The notes under the pieces were generated by a model that searched no databases, was not told the origin of the DNA, and saw nothing but the letters and a program-made list of their open reading frames with translations. From Elusimicrobiota bacterium (GTDB lineage: Bacteria > Elusimicrobiota > Elusimicrobia > F11), in assembly GCA_022072025.1 (NCBI GenBank), contig JAJVIP010000026.1, forward strand, positions 54,068 through 118,067: DNA of 64,000 nt, in the 5' to 3' direction. How positions within the stretch are numbered: the stretch's first letter is position 1; each line of letters begins with the position of its first letter. Positions 27,101 to 35,522 of this stretch are shown here, in pieces. The position numbers were made by a program, and so were the translations under genes.

Positions 27101-30100
27101 TGCGATCCGCATGCGTCACCCGGATCATCCGGAAGTTACTTCCGCTCTAAGAGAAAGAGAGACGCGTTTCCGGAATTCCCGGACTCCTTATGAGTCGGGA
27201 TATTTTCAATCCGTCATTGAACCCTTGATAAAAGGAAGAAGGCCGTATCAGAAAAACTGGGCCGGAGCCCTTGCCACAGCAATGGTCGTTGCGTGGTCGA
27301 CGAACCTTGTTTTCAAAGGCCTCCAGGACAAAATGGGCGGCCACTCACACGGGTTTGAAACACTTCTACCGGATGCGCATTCCCATCATGGGCTTTCTCA
27401 TGCTCATGGGGCAGCGGAATCAAATCCAAGGCCGCTGGCATCGGCAGGCGCCCGGATTCGATTCTTGCTCGGCGCTCTGTTCCATCCCATTCATTCCGTG
27501 ATTCAGAAAAACATCGTTACTCTGTTCGTTCTGATGCTTGTTTTAACGGGCGTTTGGGCGATGGTGGAATGGAATCTCTCTTATGGTTCTCTTTTCCTGG
27601 AAGGAGACGCGGTCCATATGGGGTTGCATGTCGTGGCCGGGATTGTCTTGGGGTTTATCTATTTCATGAACTGGCGCTGGTATGGAACCTCAAAGCCCAA
27701 AGAGCCAAAACAACAATTCTGGAATCTGGTCGGGGTCATAACTCTGGGATCAACGTTAATGATTATCGGCCTCGTGATGGTCGGCATGGAAGGCGTGCCG
27801 AAACTTCTATTCCCTTATCCGACCACGGCGAATTCACAAATTCTTCTCGTGACATTGATTGGATTTTTTATCAATGCGATGTCGATTCTCGTTTCGCGCG
27901 GTTTACCGAATGACAATCCGGTTTTTACCTATTTCAAGATGCATCAATGGGCGGATCTCATTGATTCCGTTGAAATATTGGTGGATTTTGTTTTCCAGAC
28001 GCAGTTCAACCTTCCTTTGGTCGATGCCTTTCTGCTTCTTTTCTTTGGTTGGCACTTTCTTAAAGAAGGAAAGCATGGAATCTGGGTTGGGTTCAAGGCG
28101 CTCAAGAAGCTTGAGGATTTAGAAAAAAAATCTGATACGGCTCACGGGCCACCTTCTCGGCCGCTCGGATCCCTACCCGTTTTGAATCCTTCTGTGCCCT
28201 TGCATCATCATGATCACGATCATGACCATGATCACGACCATGCTCACGATCATGACCATTCCCATGATGATGGACATGATCATCACCACCATGATCATCC
28301 GAAACTCTTTTCAAAAAAGACTTTTCTCTTCGTCATCGTCGCCGCTGTTCTTCTCACGTTTCAAATCAATTTTATCCGTGAACGCGATAGGCATGTGGGC
28401 CAAACGCCAGCACCGGCAGCAGCTGTTGTAAAAGACGTCGACCCTCAAATCAAATTCGATCCTCAAGTAAAGACGCTCCCCGCCATTCCCAGCACGCTGG
28501 CCGCCTATAAAGCGAATGCGACACTGGAGCATTTACAGAATCTCAATCGGGAGTTCAGCACCAAGCTGGATGACCTTCGTGCAGAAGAATCCGTCGTCGA
28601 TTCGCGCCAGGCTGAATTACGAACGAACTTGGGAAAGGCGAAAACCCAAATTAGCGTACTCCAGGCCAAAATAAAGGAACACGAAGCCACCGTCGATACG
28701 AGCCGGAGCGCCGCGGATCAAGTTGAACCCCAAGTTGAAGCGGCGCGGTCGCGGCACGAGAGAATACGGCGGTTGATGTCCAGTGGAGGCATAACTCAGG
28801 CTGAATTCGAGAAAACCAAGGCCGACTATCTTTCGCTTTCTAAGCAGAAAAAAGGGCACGAGGATGCCATCTTGTCCGCTCAACGCAATATAAGCGCGGT
28901 ACAAGCTGTCATTGATCAAATTCGTAAAGAGGTTCTGCCTGCTATCGAAGGAAATATTGAGAAGGAGGAAGCGGGCCGCAAAAGAATTGAAATAGCTCGC
29001 CGGCGCCTGTTCATGGAGTTTGGCAACGGAAAACAAGGCGACCAGGACGGCGCACGGTTTGGTTTCCGGTTAAGCCTGTATTTCTATGTGGCCGACCATT
29101 ATCCGCGCGATGCCTATCTGTTTTTAATCGATGCGTTACAGGATGCGGAGAAACGATACAAAGGCAAAGATCTCTGGACGCAAGATGCTGATGGAACCGC
29201 TTTGCGAAGATTCCAGGATGAAATGGCAGTGCTTATCCAGACGCTTCATCAATGCGTTCAAAAGCAAAGTGCGGAGGGTGTTTCCACGCCAGTTCTTTTC
29301 CAACCACTGAGAAATCTATGGGAACAGCGGCGCGCTTCGGGGCAGGCTTATTTAACGGATCCCTATCTTGAACGGGCTTTGCTGCAGATTTTCGGGTTTA
29401 CTCCGCCTGTTCTTTTCCAGCCAGTGCCGGATCAACGCCGTGAGAACAAGGGCGCGATGTTGATCATTCCGGGACATAATCCAGGCTTGCAAGATCAAAA
29501 AGTTGCGGCTGTTGCCGGTTCACCTTCCGTTATGGGGATGGCGTTTCTTCTTGGATTGTTTGGTTTAAGACGCTCTAGAAAAAGTAAGCCGGCAGAGAAG
29601 GGCAGAAAAGCGCGCGCGAATGACCGGCGGGCGAATCTTTCTATCGAAACATTGGAAGGCCGGACTGTTTTGGATGGCAGCCTTGCACCATTCCACCCCG
29701 GCGTTGTCATTGATCACGACTCTAACGTACCAGCTATCGTCGAGGTCTATCGGCCGGACAACCTTGTCGACATCTTGCCTGCGTCGGTCGTTTTATCTCA
29801 AGGCGAACTGCGCGCTTCTCCAACGCTGAACGCAAATGATTTCCGTTTTGAAAACAAGGGCGATCAGATTTTGATGGAAGTTTCTCCCAAGGCGTTGACG
29901 ATGTTTTTAAACCGCCTTGTCGAAAACGGAATCATCAATCAGTTGCAATCAGAACGCGTGTCTTTCGAATTTTACGTGGAAGTCAATAATGGATCTCGCC
30001 AACTCGTTGGTGTGCTGTCTTTGTCTGCGCTGATCGAACAAAACGGGCGGGTCGCTTTCCATCATCCAGGAAAGGACATCGAAGCTTTTAACGTCGCTAT

Positions 30101-32993
30101 AAAAATTGATGGAGAACAGACGGTTCCTGACATTCGTGTTCCTGTGGCATCGATATCGCCCGATGTTCCGGATCACATCGACGGAATGTTTTTAGACGGT
30201 CATTTGCATGGTATCGGTGTTTCAGATTCCACGGAATCAAACGGCTATGACAATATCGCGGGACACGACGATGGGCATGAAGTCACTGACGGTATCTCCG
30301 GGCCGGCGTTGTTTGATGAAGAAGACCATGGTCGTATTTCTAATGGGACTGGTTCTTCCTCTCAAAAGGACGGTGCGGTTGTCGTGCCGGAAGAGGAAGA
30401 AGAATCTCCTCTGCCTAAGTTGCCATTCTTGCCCTCTTCACAACAGGCCGAATCCATTGATGAATTCATGGAGCGCCTGGGAGCCGGCCTTGAGGATCCC
30501 TTGGATTTTTCACCGTTGGCAAGAGACGGCGCCCCTGTTATCACCGTGGCCCCTCCAATGGGAGAAACCGATCACCCGCAGTTACCCGACCAACCAAACG
30601 GTACGGACGGAACACCACCAATCGGTCCGGGCGAATCGCCTCCCTCGGCGGTTCACCCGGATCAGCAACAGTCGCACCCCGATGTTACGGCTTCTCCTTC
30701 GTTAGCGGTCAGTCTATTCTCCTGGGCATTCGTGTCGTTACCCTCGATTTTTGGTTTTGCTTTGATCCGAATGACGAAAGCTCGGGCGAAGATATTGTCA
30801 TGGCAGGATAAATCCATCATTCGCATCTTCTGGATTGGATCGATTCTCATGACGATCGGACTTATTCCCATTCTTTTGGGTTGGATTCCAGCGGCTTTCG
30901 TTCTGCCCGTCATAATGATTTCCGTCGTGATGCTGATTATCTTTACCGCCTGGAGAAATTTTCCCAAAGAAACCATGGATGAGCCGGTCAAGAAATCACT
31001 CGCGGTTGAGACGGAACCGGGGCCGGGCGCATTCGGCTTTTGGAAATGGTTGGAAATCAAGGGATGGGACAGGGACCGATCTCACGCATTGGCCCTGGCC
31101 GGCGCTATGGAAAGCATCGGCTCGTCGTCCTTGGCGATTTTGCTGGCAGGATTGCTTTGGCCGACAGTCTCGGCACTGAGCCAGCCGACGCTTCCGATTG
31201 ATTTCGTTTTTCCGTTCCTCGCAATGTCCGCGATTATCTTCATTTCTATCTTCGCAACCGTTCTTCTGGGGCATTTCATAACGGGAGTGATGAACCGCGA
31301 TCTTACTGTGAAGTCGGGTGATCGCTTCAATTGGAAAAAATCGTGGCAAGCGTCCTTAACCGCCACCCGCGCCTTGGCGTTTTCTGTACCCATGATTGTC
31401 TTGGGTTTGTGGCTGGCACCGTTGCCCGCCGCGGCGCTGGTGGGCGCGGCTGTTTTAATTGCGGTTCAAGATCACGCCAAAAGCAACCGCGATAGTGCGA
31501 GAAAACCAGCCCCGGCGCTTCATTCTCATGATGAACCAGAACAAATAGCGCCGGAAAATTACCAGTACCTTCCCTGGGCCCTTGCGCTCATGGCTGCCTA
31601 CTCCGCTGTCGTGATCGGATATGATATTTACCACGATGGTTCCAAAGCGCTTGTTGCCGATCTCTGGCATAAGGTCGCGGACAATGTGATTTATCTCATC
31701 ACCTGGATAGCCTGGAAAAGCGGAAGCGGCACATCCAAGAAATATCGAGGCTACTCCGCCGTTGAGCTCGGATCATCCATTATCAGCAGCGCCGTTCTTA
31801 TCTTCAGTTCGTTTTCTATTTTGAGCGGAATCTCTGGTCATGATCATCATGCAGATGGATATGGGGACCCCACCCATGTTCATGGTGGTGAGATTATGTT
31901 GATCATGCTGATGGGAATCGTTGCTCGTGCTTGGTCCTTGAGTCTGCTGCATTCCGGCACTATGCCCAGAGATATCAAGATATACGCCCAGGAATTTTAT
32001 ACCCACACCGGTGCTGACATGTGGCTGCATGCGTTGCCTTTCCTCGCTGGGACGGCGATGGTGATGGGAATGAAAAATTGGGGTTATCAAGAAATCGACG
32101 TTCTGATTGCCACCATGATCGGGCTGTATTTGGGTTATCGAGCCATCCGGCTTTCCGTGAGAACCATTGGGCTATTGGTGAAAACTATTGGACGCCGTCA
32201 AAGCGGTCCTCCATCGGCCCCAAAAGAAGAAGCTGTTGCCGGATCCGTGAAGAGATGGATCCATGGTCTCATGCTGTTTGCATCGGTGCTTGGGCAGTCG
32301 GCAACCCGCGCGGATGCCATGGCCCCATCGCCGGTTAATCCGATTGTGGTTTCCGGAAACAACTCATCGCCGCTATTGGACGCGTTTCCTCCTGCTCGGC
32401 CTCTCCGTATCGCCGATCTCACTCAATCATTGGTGATAGAAGAGGCGGAACAGCCCCACAAGAAACACATCAATGTTTTTGAAATCCGTTCGGTTCAGGA
32501 CATCCGTCGGGCGGATGATTTCATGCGGGGCATCTCCGCCCACGCAGTGTCCAAACGGTGCAACGGCGTTATCTTTGTGATCGTGGACAATGATCCGAAA
32601 TTGAAAACTCTTTGCCGCAAATTTTCCCAGCGTCGGTTGATTCCATTTCATTTGGTTGATCGGGGATCGATCAATGCGAACGGAAATCGGATCAATCTTG
32701 GGTCTGTACTGGCGGAAGCGATCGGAAAGCGGGAATGGCAAATTCAATTCCAATCATCTCTCCAAGCCAGGGAATTGGAGATCCGGCTTTTCGCCATCAG
32801 CTCCCGATGGGAGTCTTCCGTTCAAGTTTTCGTCCCGGCTTCGCGCGAGATGATTGATGTTACCAGCCTTCCGGTCCGCGTGTTTATGGCCAATCTGATC
32901 AATGAGACTTTATTGGACATGGGTACTCCGGCGGACATGAACAAGTTGTTTGACGAGATCCGCGCCAATCAGCTAGCGGCGCGTTCCACTTAG
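24126..32993 (+). CDS. Giant mosaic membrane protein with two CDF-like modules
   Basis: 2955 residues, unbroken. Order: export helix (~8-25); soluble domain with ILHLQDVHLND near 126 and VTGGFHASG near 495, loosely TraB/GumN-like; two helices (~635-685); a twin-arginine-like SRRGFLKWTVGAG near 703; HEAT-type repeats (~800-940); a first CDF-like membrane unit (~1044-1330; GDAVHMGLH, HQWADLIDSVEILVD); a His/Asp-rich run (~1359-1400); a coiled-coil hairpin like membrane-fusion proteins (~1458-1628; LMSSGGITQAEFE); SIETLEGRTVLDG near 1839; an acidic linker; a second CDF-like unit (~2192-2690; VADLWHKVADN, THTGADMWLH); and a C-terminal alpha/beta domain (~2770-2955). Likely a divalent-metal transporter or sensor spanning the envelope. 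Confidence 0.75.
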   Translation: MSRFSKATKYISYLLAVTLFITNCLWAHKPEEQFWTERRKGIHQASKPESTLLARLPMGMGPGNALPAAVLNRTAQGAELLPFETTKKWKQANLKRDWVRLLQTVPSQFATVRRICTPKKSNSNRIILHLQDVHLNDEAQSNLARVVANVASHGAINLIGLEGAFEETSLELFQNFPYPEASKKAAEYLFKSQRISGPVLAALTTPKWDARVVGIDDRAAYAANVEAFKEGALLRPKLLEAISDFSTSIDKRVDAFHNESLKKIYRSRHDYWDEKITLASYLQELSDGADDIFPQVELFLTAFDIEKSIDFQKVENERRAFLEYAPKKFSTRDMEELGQLGLAFKSGDVSQAAFYEHFSRLVERAQLNLKSFPVFKKYIQYVLMADGIDPEKLFEDVRSLEAHQLDKENFSDSERAVLEADRWLHLSSKLADFSLTKDEWEEYEALKARVQEMSNLSASLVQPFEMFYRQAHLRDDLMAENFLTQMDQKRSIAAMLVTGGFHASGMEKSLLKAGVTVVHITPRLTKIDGESGLAALSVFSQEKTPLEKLASGQKLFLAPAPMALEESALAYSGQAGLLGGPNAFQRSLAWFSKGLHLPKFISVKRTSEGLVALVNASGQRVRLFFKNEDGSTRLSGIVVGLAFGSAVLGALALFLKPNVFHSSLAFPFVITVALIAGIFMVRRFLLTRPVSKSESRMKNAGLSRRGFLKWTVGAGALAAVGMTSGRSYGQEAEKPNDPNGNILDYRNLIITSAARERRTIESWRQSDVDSNPDNPIGVDRETWTRIRAINPSSPLDSAVQELLTATDPYYRASLAKAFGLKGNPVVIDALLQASNDPNRIVRMYVAWALGRFHATSGQTARAFRDRRLETLTRLLADDDFHVRAQAIRSLGSLRTDPRAIDAIRGVLKNKNEHLYVTLAAVEACETLLDPNLFKDLFALLEEHIPAEPGLFQKLFNLSNVPTAYQVDLRAAALVRATFPIFTLWERIPEALYAIRMRHPDHPEVTSALRERETRFRNSRTPYESGYFQSVIEPLIKGRRPYQKNWAGALATAMVVAWSTNLVFKGLQDKMGGHSHGFETLLPDAHSHHGLSHAHGAAESNPRPLASAGARIRFLLGALFHPIHSVIQKNIVTLFVLMLVLTGVWAMVEWNLSYGSLFLEGDAVHMGLHVVAGIVLGFIYFMNWRWYGTSKPKEPKQQFWNLVGVITLGSTLMIIGLVMVGMEGVPKLLFPYPTTANSQILLVTLIGFFINAMSILVSRGLPNDNPVFTYFKMHQWADLIDSVEILVDFVFQTQFNLPLVDAFLLLFFGWHFLKEGKHGIWVGFKALKKLEDLEKKSDTAHGPPSRPLGSLPVLNPSVPLHHHDHDHDHDHDHAHDHDHSHDDGHDHHHHDHPKLFSKKTFLFVIVAAVLLTFQINFIRERDRHVGQTPAPAAAVVKDVDPQIKFDPQVKTLPAIPSTLAAYKANATLEHLQNLNREFSTKLDDLRAEESVVDSRQAELRTNLGKAKTQISVLQAKIKEHEATVDTSRSAADQVEPQVEAARSRHERIRRLMSSGGITQAEFEKTKADYLSLSKQKKGHEDAILSAQRNISAVQAVIDQIRKEVLPAIEGNIEKEEAGRKRIEIARRRLFMEFGNGKQGDQDGARFGFRLSLYFYVADHYPRDAYLFLIDALQDAEKRYKGKDLWTQDADGTALRRFQDEMAVLIQTLHQCVQKQSAEGVSTPVLFQPLRNLWEQRRASGQAYLTDPYLERALLQIFGFTPPVLFQPVPDQRRENKGAMLIIPGHNPGLQDQKVAAVAGSPSVMGMAFLLGLFGLRRSRKSKPAEKGRKARANDRRANLSIETLEGRTVLDGSLAPFHPGVVIDHDSNVPAIVEVYRPDNLVDILPASVVLSQGELRASPTLNANDFRFENKGDQILMEVSPKALTMFLNRLVENGIINQLQSERVSFEFYVEVNNGSRQLVGVLSLSALIEQNGRVAFHHPGKDIEAFNVAIKIDGEQTVPDIRVPVASISPDVPDHIDGMFLDGHLHGIGVSDSTESNGYDNIAGHDDGHEVTDGISGPALFDEEDHGRISNGTGSSSQKDGAVVVPEEEEESPLPKLPFLPSSQQAESIDEFMERLGAGLEDPLDFSPLARDGAPVITVAPPMGETDHPQLPDQPNGTDGTPPIGPGESPPSAVHPDQQQSHPDVTASPSLAVSLFSWAFVSLPSIFGFALIRMTKARAKILSWQDKSIIRIFWIGSILMTIGLIPILLGWIPAAFVLPVIMISVVMLIIFTAWRNFPKETMDEPVKKSLAVETEPGPGAFGFWKWLEIKGWDRDRSHALALAGAMESIGSSSLAILLAGLLWPTVSALSQPTLPIDFVFPFLAMSAIIFISIFATVLLGHFITGVMNRDLTVKSGDRFNWKKSWQASLTATRALAFSVPMIVLGLWLAPLPAAALVGAAVLIAVQDHAKSNRDSARKPAPALHSHDEPEQIAPENYQYLPWALALMAAYSAVVIGYDIYHDGSKALVADLWHKVADNVIYLITWIAWKSGSGTSKKYRGYSAVELGSSIISSAVLIFSSFSILSGISGHDHHADGYGDPTHVHGGEIMLIMLMGIVARAWSLSLLHSGTMPRDIKIYAQEFYTHTGADMWLHALPFLAGTAMVMGMKNWGYQEIDVLIATMIGLYLGYRAIRLSVRTIGLLVKTIGRRQSGPPSAPKEEAVAGSVKRWIHGLMLFASVLGQSATRADAMAPSPVNPIVVSGNNSSPLLDAFPPARPLRIADLTQSLVIEEAEQPHKKHINVFEIRSVQDIRRADDFMRGISAHAVSKRCNGVIFVIVDNDPKLKTLCRKFSQRRLIPFHLVDRGSINANGNRINLGSVLAEAIGKREWQIQFQSSLQARELEIRLFAISSRWESSVQVFVPASREMIDVTSLPVRVFMANLINETLLDMGTPADMNKLFDEIRANQLAARST

Positions 32994-32999
32994 GCCTGC

Positions 33000-34007
33000 A
33001 TGGAAACCATAAGCATCAGGAGAATATGTCAAGGCGTCTTGGGCGGGTCGCTGATCATTGGGTTGGGGGCGGCGATCCCACTTCAATCATCGCTTTCTAA
33101 AGCGGCTTTCGTTCCCGCTCCGCTGTCTGAAAAAACCATCGATCTGCAGTTCAACGCCGGATTCTTGGAGGCCGGACGTCAGAAAGCGAATCAGCGATGG
33201 GGCGATGAGATTCATTTCGACGAAATCGAATGGTCTTCGCCCACCGAAGGATCGGTTTTGGCGCGGGTTTGGAATGTGTCGAGCTTGATTCAATTTCACA
33301 TCAGCGAAGACAGAAAAGCTCTTAAGACGCTTCGGTTTAATCCTAAGCCTGGCTCCCCTGGGAATATGTGGGAGGCTTGGCGTCACCGTCATGCCTATAT
33401 ATTTTTGTCCGGAGACGATTATCGTTGGAATTCCCTTGAAGATGAAAAGCCTCGCTTGGACTACGATACGGGTGCTTTCTATGACGAATATCTAAAAGAG
33501 CTTTGGAGCTTTTGGACCGTCAAAAGATTGCCGAATCACGCCAGTGGAAAAAGTTCATCAGTGATAGAAGACGAATCAGACGTGTCCGCAATGAAGAAGT
33601 CTATCCGTGTTCGATTAGATCAAGCCGGACTGGTTCAACCGCTTCCTGTCACTTTCCAAATCAATCTCTGGCACATGCCGGTGAAGATATTTTTTGAAGT
33701 GGATTCGTCCTCGAACGCCGCTCGCGGATACCCGGAAATTCATTTGGTGGGCAAATACACATGGACCTACAACCGCGCAGAGTGGCGTCGCCGACACGGA
33801 TATCAACAAGATTTTTGGGGTGATTACAAAGTGGATGCGGACTGGCCGGAACAAAGACGCTTGAGTCAAACAGATGGCGGCCGGCTGGATGAATTGCTGG
33901 ATCGAACCGTGGCCTATTGGGTGGATGTGTCCATTCAGCAGGTTCTGGCCGATTTACAGCAGAAAGTTCAAATGGCTCTTGTCCAGGCAAGATCAGAGGT
34001 CCAATGA
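33000..34007 (+). CDS. Exported protein of unknown function, partner of the giant protein
   Basis: A 335-residue protein starting 6 bases after the giant gene's stop. One N-terminal helix (GVLGGSLIIGLGAAIPL) exports or anchors it. The body is rich in Trp and charged residues and has two motifs reminiscent of a processed surface or cell-wall protein (WEAWRHRHAYIFLSG, EWRRRHGYQQDFWGDY). A helical C-terminus follows. I recognise no family; cotranscription suggests it works with the giant transporter-like protein. Confidence 0.55.
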   Translation: METISIRRICQGVLGGSLIIGLGAAIPLQSSLSKAAFVPAPLSEKTIDLQFNAGFLEAGRQKANQRWGDEIHFDEIEWSSPTEGSVLARVWNVSSLIQFHISEDRKALKTLRFNPKPGSPGNMWEAWRHRHAYIFLSGDDYRWNSLEDEKPRLDYDTGAFYDEYLKELWSFWTVKRLPNHASGKSSSVIEDESDVSAMKKSIRVRLDQAGLVQPLPVTFQINLWHMPVKIFFEVDSSSNAARGYPEIHLVGKYTWTYNRAEWRRRHGYQQDFWGDYKVDADWPEQRRLSQTDGGRLDELLDRTVAYWVDVSIQQVLADLQQKVQMALVQARSEVQ

Positions 34008-34059
34008 ACGTTTCCAAATTTCGTTAAGGAATTTTCGGAGAGTCACCGGATGAGGAAAT

Positions 34060-34266
34060 GTTGCGACTGCTTGGGGTTTCCGTCGGCATAAGGAGTGGCG
34101 ACTTTTCTTCCTAAGTTCATTGGGCATTGGTCTACTCGTTTTAAGTCAATTGAGTTTGATTTCCCATAGCGGAATTGTCGCTGCCACTGGAGCTGTTTGC
34201 CTTGCGCTCGGCCACGTTGTGAATCAATATCTTTGCCGAAGGTGTTCGCAATGCCAGCATGATTGA
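34060..34266 (+). pseudogene. C-terminal remnant of a MerC-like gene
   Basis: The frame reads VATAWGFRRHKEWRLFFLS and ends NQYLCRRCSQCQHD-stop, aligning with the last ~70 residues of the MerC-like protein at 23310-23714 (CWGVRRHKAWHLLLLV ... RQLCKRCLRCEQLKK). A stop (TGA) lies in frame just upstream and no N-terminal half is found. This is a truncated second copy. Confidence 0.75.
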
Positions 34267-34292
34267 CGAATCATCGCGGAAATCTCAACCCA

Positions 34293-34430
34293 TTAAGATC
34301 CAAGAAAGGCCCAGACGATCAGCAGTTGAGTCATCCCCACATAAAACATCACCACAGAATCCAGCAATTCGAAATAGTTCTGGGCCCACCACTTGCGGAA
34401 TGCTTTCCGAATCGCGTAACAATCGCCCAT
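34293..34430 (-). CDS. Possible 45-aa membrane peptide
   Basis: A minus-strand frame of 45 codons beginning MGDCYAIRKAFRKWWAQNYF with one membrane helix (LLDSVVMFYVGMTQLLIVWAF). A GGTGGGACAGAG stretch precedes the ATG. It is divergent from the Fur-type gene. No homologue is known to me; it may be real because the charged-then-hydrophobic pattern is coherent, but it is short. Confidence 0.35.
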   Translation of the reverse strand: MGDCYAIRKAFRKWWAQNYFELLDSVVMFYVGMTQLLIVWAFLGS

Positions 34431-34550
34431 CTCTGTCCCACCTCTCGTGATTCGGCTTTGTGTCGCCTATTAGGACTGGGAGCGTGGAGGGACTTCGCGG
34501 AACAATTAAGTCATTCGGTTTCTCGAATCCAAGGAGTTGTTAATCTGTGG

Positions 34551-34593
34551 TTGACAGGTCTTTAGAGATTCTTTAGGATGAAATAAGATTTCA
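34551..34593 (+). promoter_or_regulatory. Promoter and operator of the Fur-family gene
   Basis: TTGACA (34551-34556), a 17-base spacer and TAGGAT (34574-34579) form a strong promoter. TGAAAT-AAG-ATTTCA (34579-34593) is a perfect 6-base inverted repeat overlapping the -10 and start region, 7 bases before the ATG. The same palindrome recurs at 35111-35125, so the Fur-family protein probably represses both. Confidence 0.7.
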
Positions 34594-34600
34594 ATAGGAT

Positions 34601-35092
34601 ATGGCACAAAAAAGCGAACTTGTTTATTTCCCTACCTGGACCGCAGGACGTGAAGGTTACGCTCAACGGATCATCCAGATTTTTGAGGAATATCATAAGT
34701 CCAAGGGGTTTCGGGTAACGGAACAGAAGGCGGCTATCTTGAGATACCTCCTCGATGCCGATCGCCATTTGAGCGAGCAGGATATATGCGAGGCGCTTAA
34801 GAGCAAGGGGATTGGGAAAATAACGGTTTTCCGAACGCTCAAGGTGCTTGAAGAGTGTGGCCTTGTGGAGCCTCTGACCGATTCTAAGGGGAAGATTCGC
34901 TATGAGGTGAACCGGGAGCGTCCCCATCACGACCATTTAATTTGCACGGTGTGCAATCGCATCATAGAGATCCAATGGCCAACGGTGGAGGCGACCCAAG
35001 TGAAAATGTGCAAGGCCATTGGGTTCTCGATCTCGCATCATCGCCATGAAATATTCGGTCGTTGTAAGGAATGTCAGATGAAGAGCGGTTGA
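34601..35092 (+). CDS. Fur-family metalloregulator
   Basis: A 163-residue repressor. Winged-helix N-terminal half (KGFRVTEQKAAILRYLL, ITVFRTLKVLEECGLV) and dimerisation half with the Fur metal motifs HHDHLICTVCNRIIEI and HRHEIFGRCKECQ. Two CxxC pairs suggest a structural Zn site. An extra ~15 residues precede the usual N-terminus. Upstream of a com-like gene and the exbB-exbD-tonB-receptor set, so iron (Fur), zinc (Zur) or peroxide (PerR) control of TonB uptake is expected; the sequence alone does not decide which. Confidence 0.88.
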   Translation: MAQKSELVYFPTWTAGREGYAQRIIQIFEEYHKSKGFRVTEQKAAILRYLLDADRHLSEQDICEALKSKGIGKITVFRTLKVLEECGLVEPLTDSKGKIRYEVNRERPHHDHLICTVCNRIIEIQWPTVEATQVKMCKAIGFSISHHRHEIFGRCKECQMKSG

Positions 35093-35110
35093 TTTTTTTT
35101 GTTTTAGTTA

Positions 35111-35125
35111 TGAAATAAAATTTCA
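35111..35125 (+). promoter_or_regulatory. Second Fur-type operator
   Basis: TGAAAT-AAA-ATTTCA, the same inverted repeat as at 34579-34593, with the same following bases (ATAAGG against ATAGGA). It lies 16 bases upstream of the com-like ATG and probably controls the operon that includes exbB-exbD-tonB. Confidence 0.65.
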
Positions 35126-35141
35126 ATAAGGTATTGACACG

Positions 35142-35315
35142 ATGTCTAAAAATAATAACAATGAGAGACGTTCAGAAGCAGTCAAGGAAATTCGCTGCTC
35201 ATGCAAACAGCTTTTAGCCCGGTTGTCATTGAGGGGACTTGAATTTAAATGCAAGCGGTGCAAAAAACTTGTCGTGTTGCCTTGGCCTGAGTTTCAGGTA
35301 CATAACGCAAGTTAA
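35142..35315 (+). CDS. Com-like zinc-finger small protein
   Basis: A 57-residue protein: MSKNNNNERRSEAVKE, then IRCSCKQLLARLSLRGLEFK and CKRCKKLVV. Four Cys in CxC-N17-CxxC spacing resemble the Mu phage Com family of zinc-finger translational activators. It sits between the Fur-type operator and a terminator, so it is directly metal-responsive by position. A zinc-responsive regulator or zinc-storage role is possible; no phage gene is nearby. Confidence 0.6.
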   Translation: MSKNNNNERRSEAVKEIRCSCKQLLARLSLRGLEFKCKRCKKLVVLPWPEFQVHNAS

Positions 35316-35353
35316 AGAAAGAATCATCAAGAGGCCAGAGACTCCTAGTTCAG

Positions 35354-35387
35354 AGCCCAATTCGTCAAACAAGAATTGGGCTTTTTT
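35354..35387 (+). terminator. Rho-independent terminator
   Basis: AGCCCAATTC (35354-35363) and GAATTGGGCT (35373-35382) form a perfect 10-base stem with a 9-base loop, followed by a run of T. It ends or attenuates transcription after the com-like gene; the genes from 35523 on need readthrough or a further promoter. Confidence 0.9.
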
Positions 35388-35522
35388 ATTGGTGAAGATT
35401 CGGTGGTGGGGTCGATCCCTTTTGATCGCATCACAAGGGCGTCGGAGGAGAGATTTCAAACTATCTTCCCCCTTAGGAGATGGCCTCCGGCGCACGATTT
35501 CAAAAAAAGAGGAGAAACGTTT

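Noticed and set aside
28201..28310. CRISPR-like or microsatellite repeat (CATGATCACGATCATGACC units)
   Set aside because: It encodes the His/Asp-rich loop of the CDF-like domain, in frame, with no spacer structure.
24126..32993. Assembly fusion of several genes into one giant frame
   Set aside because: No internal stop or frame change over 8.9 kb, linkers are low-complexity as in true mosaic proteins, and a tightly spaced partner gene follows.
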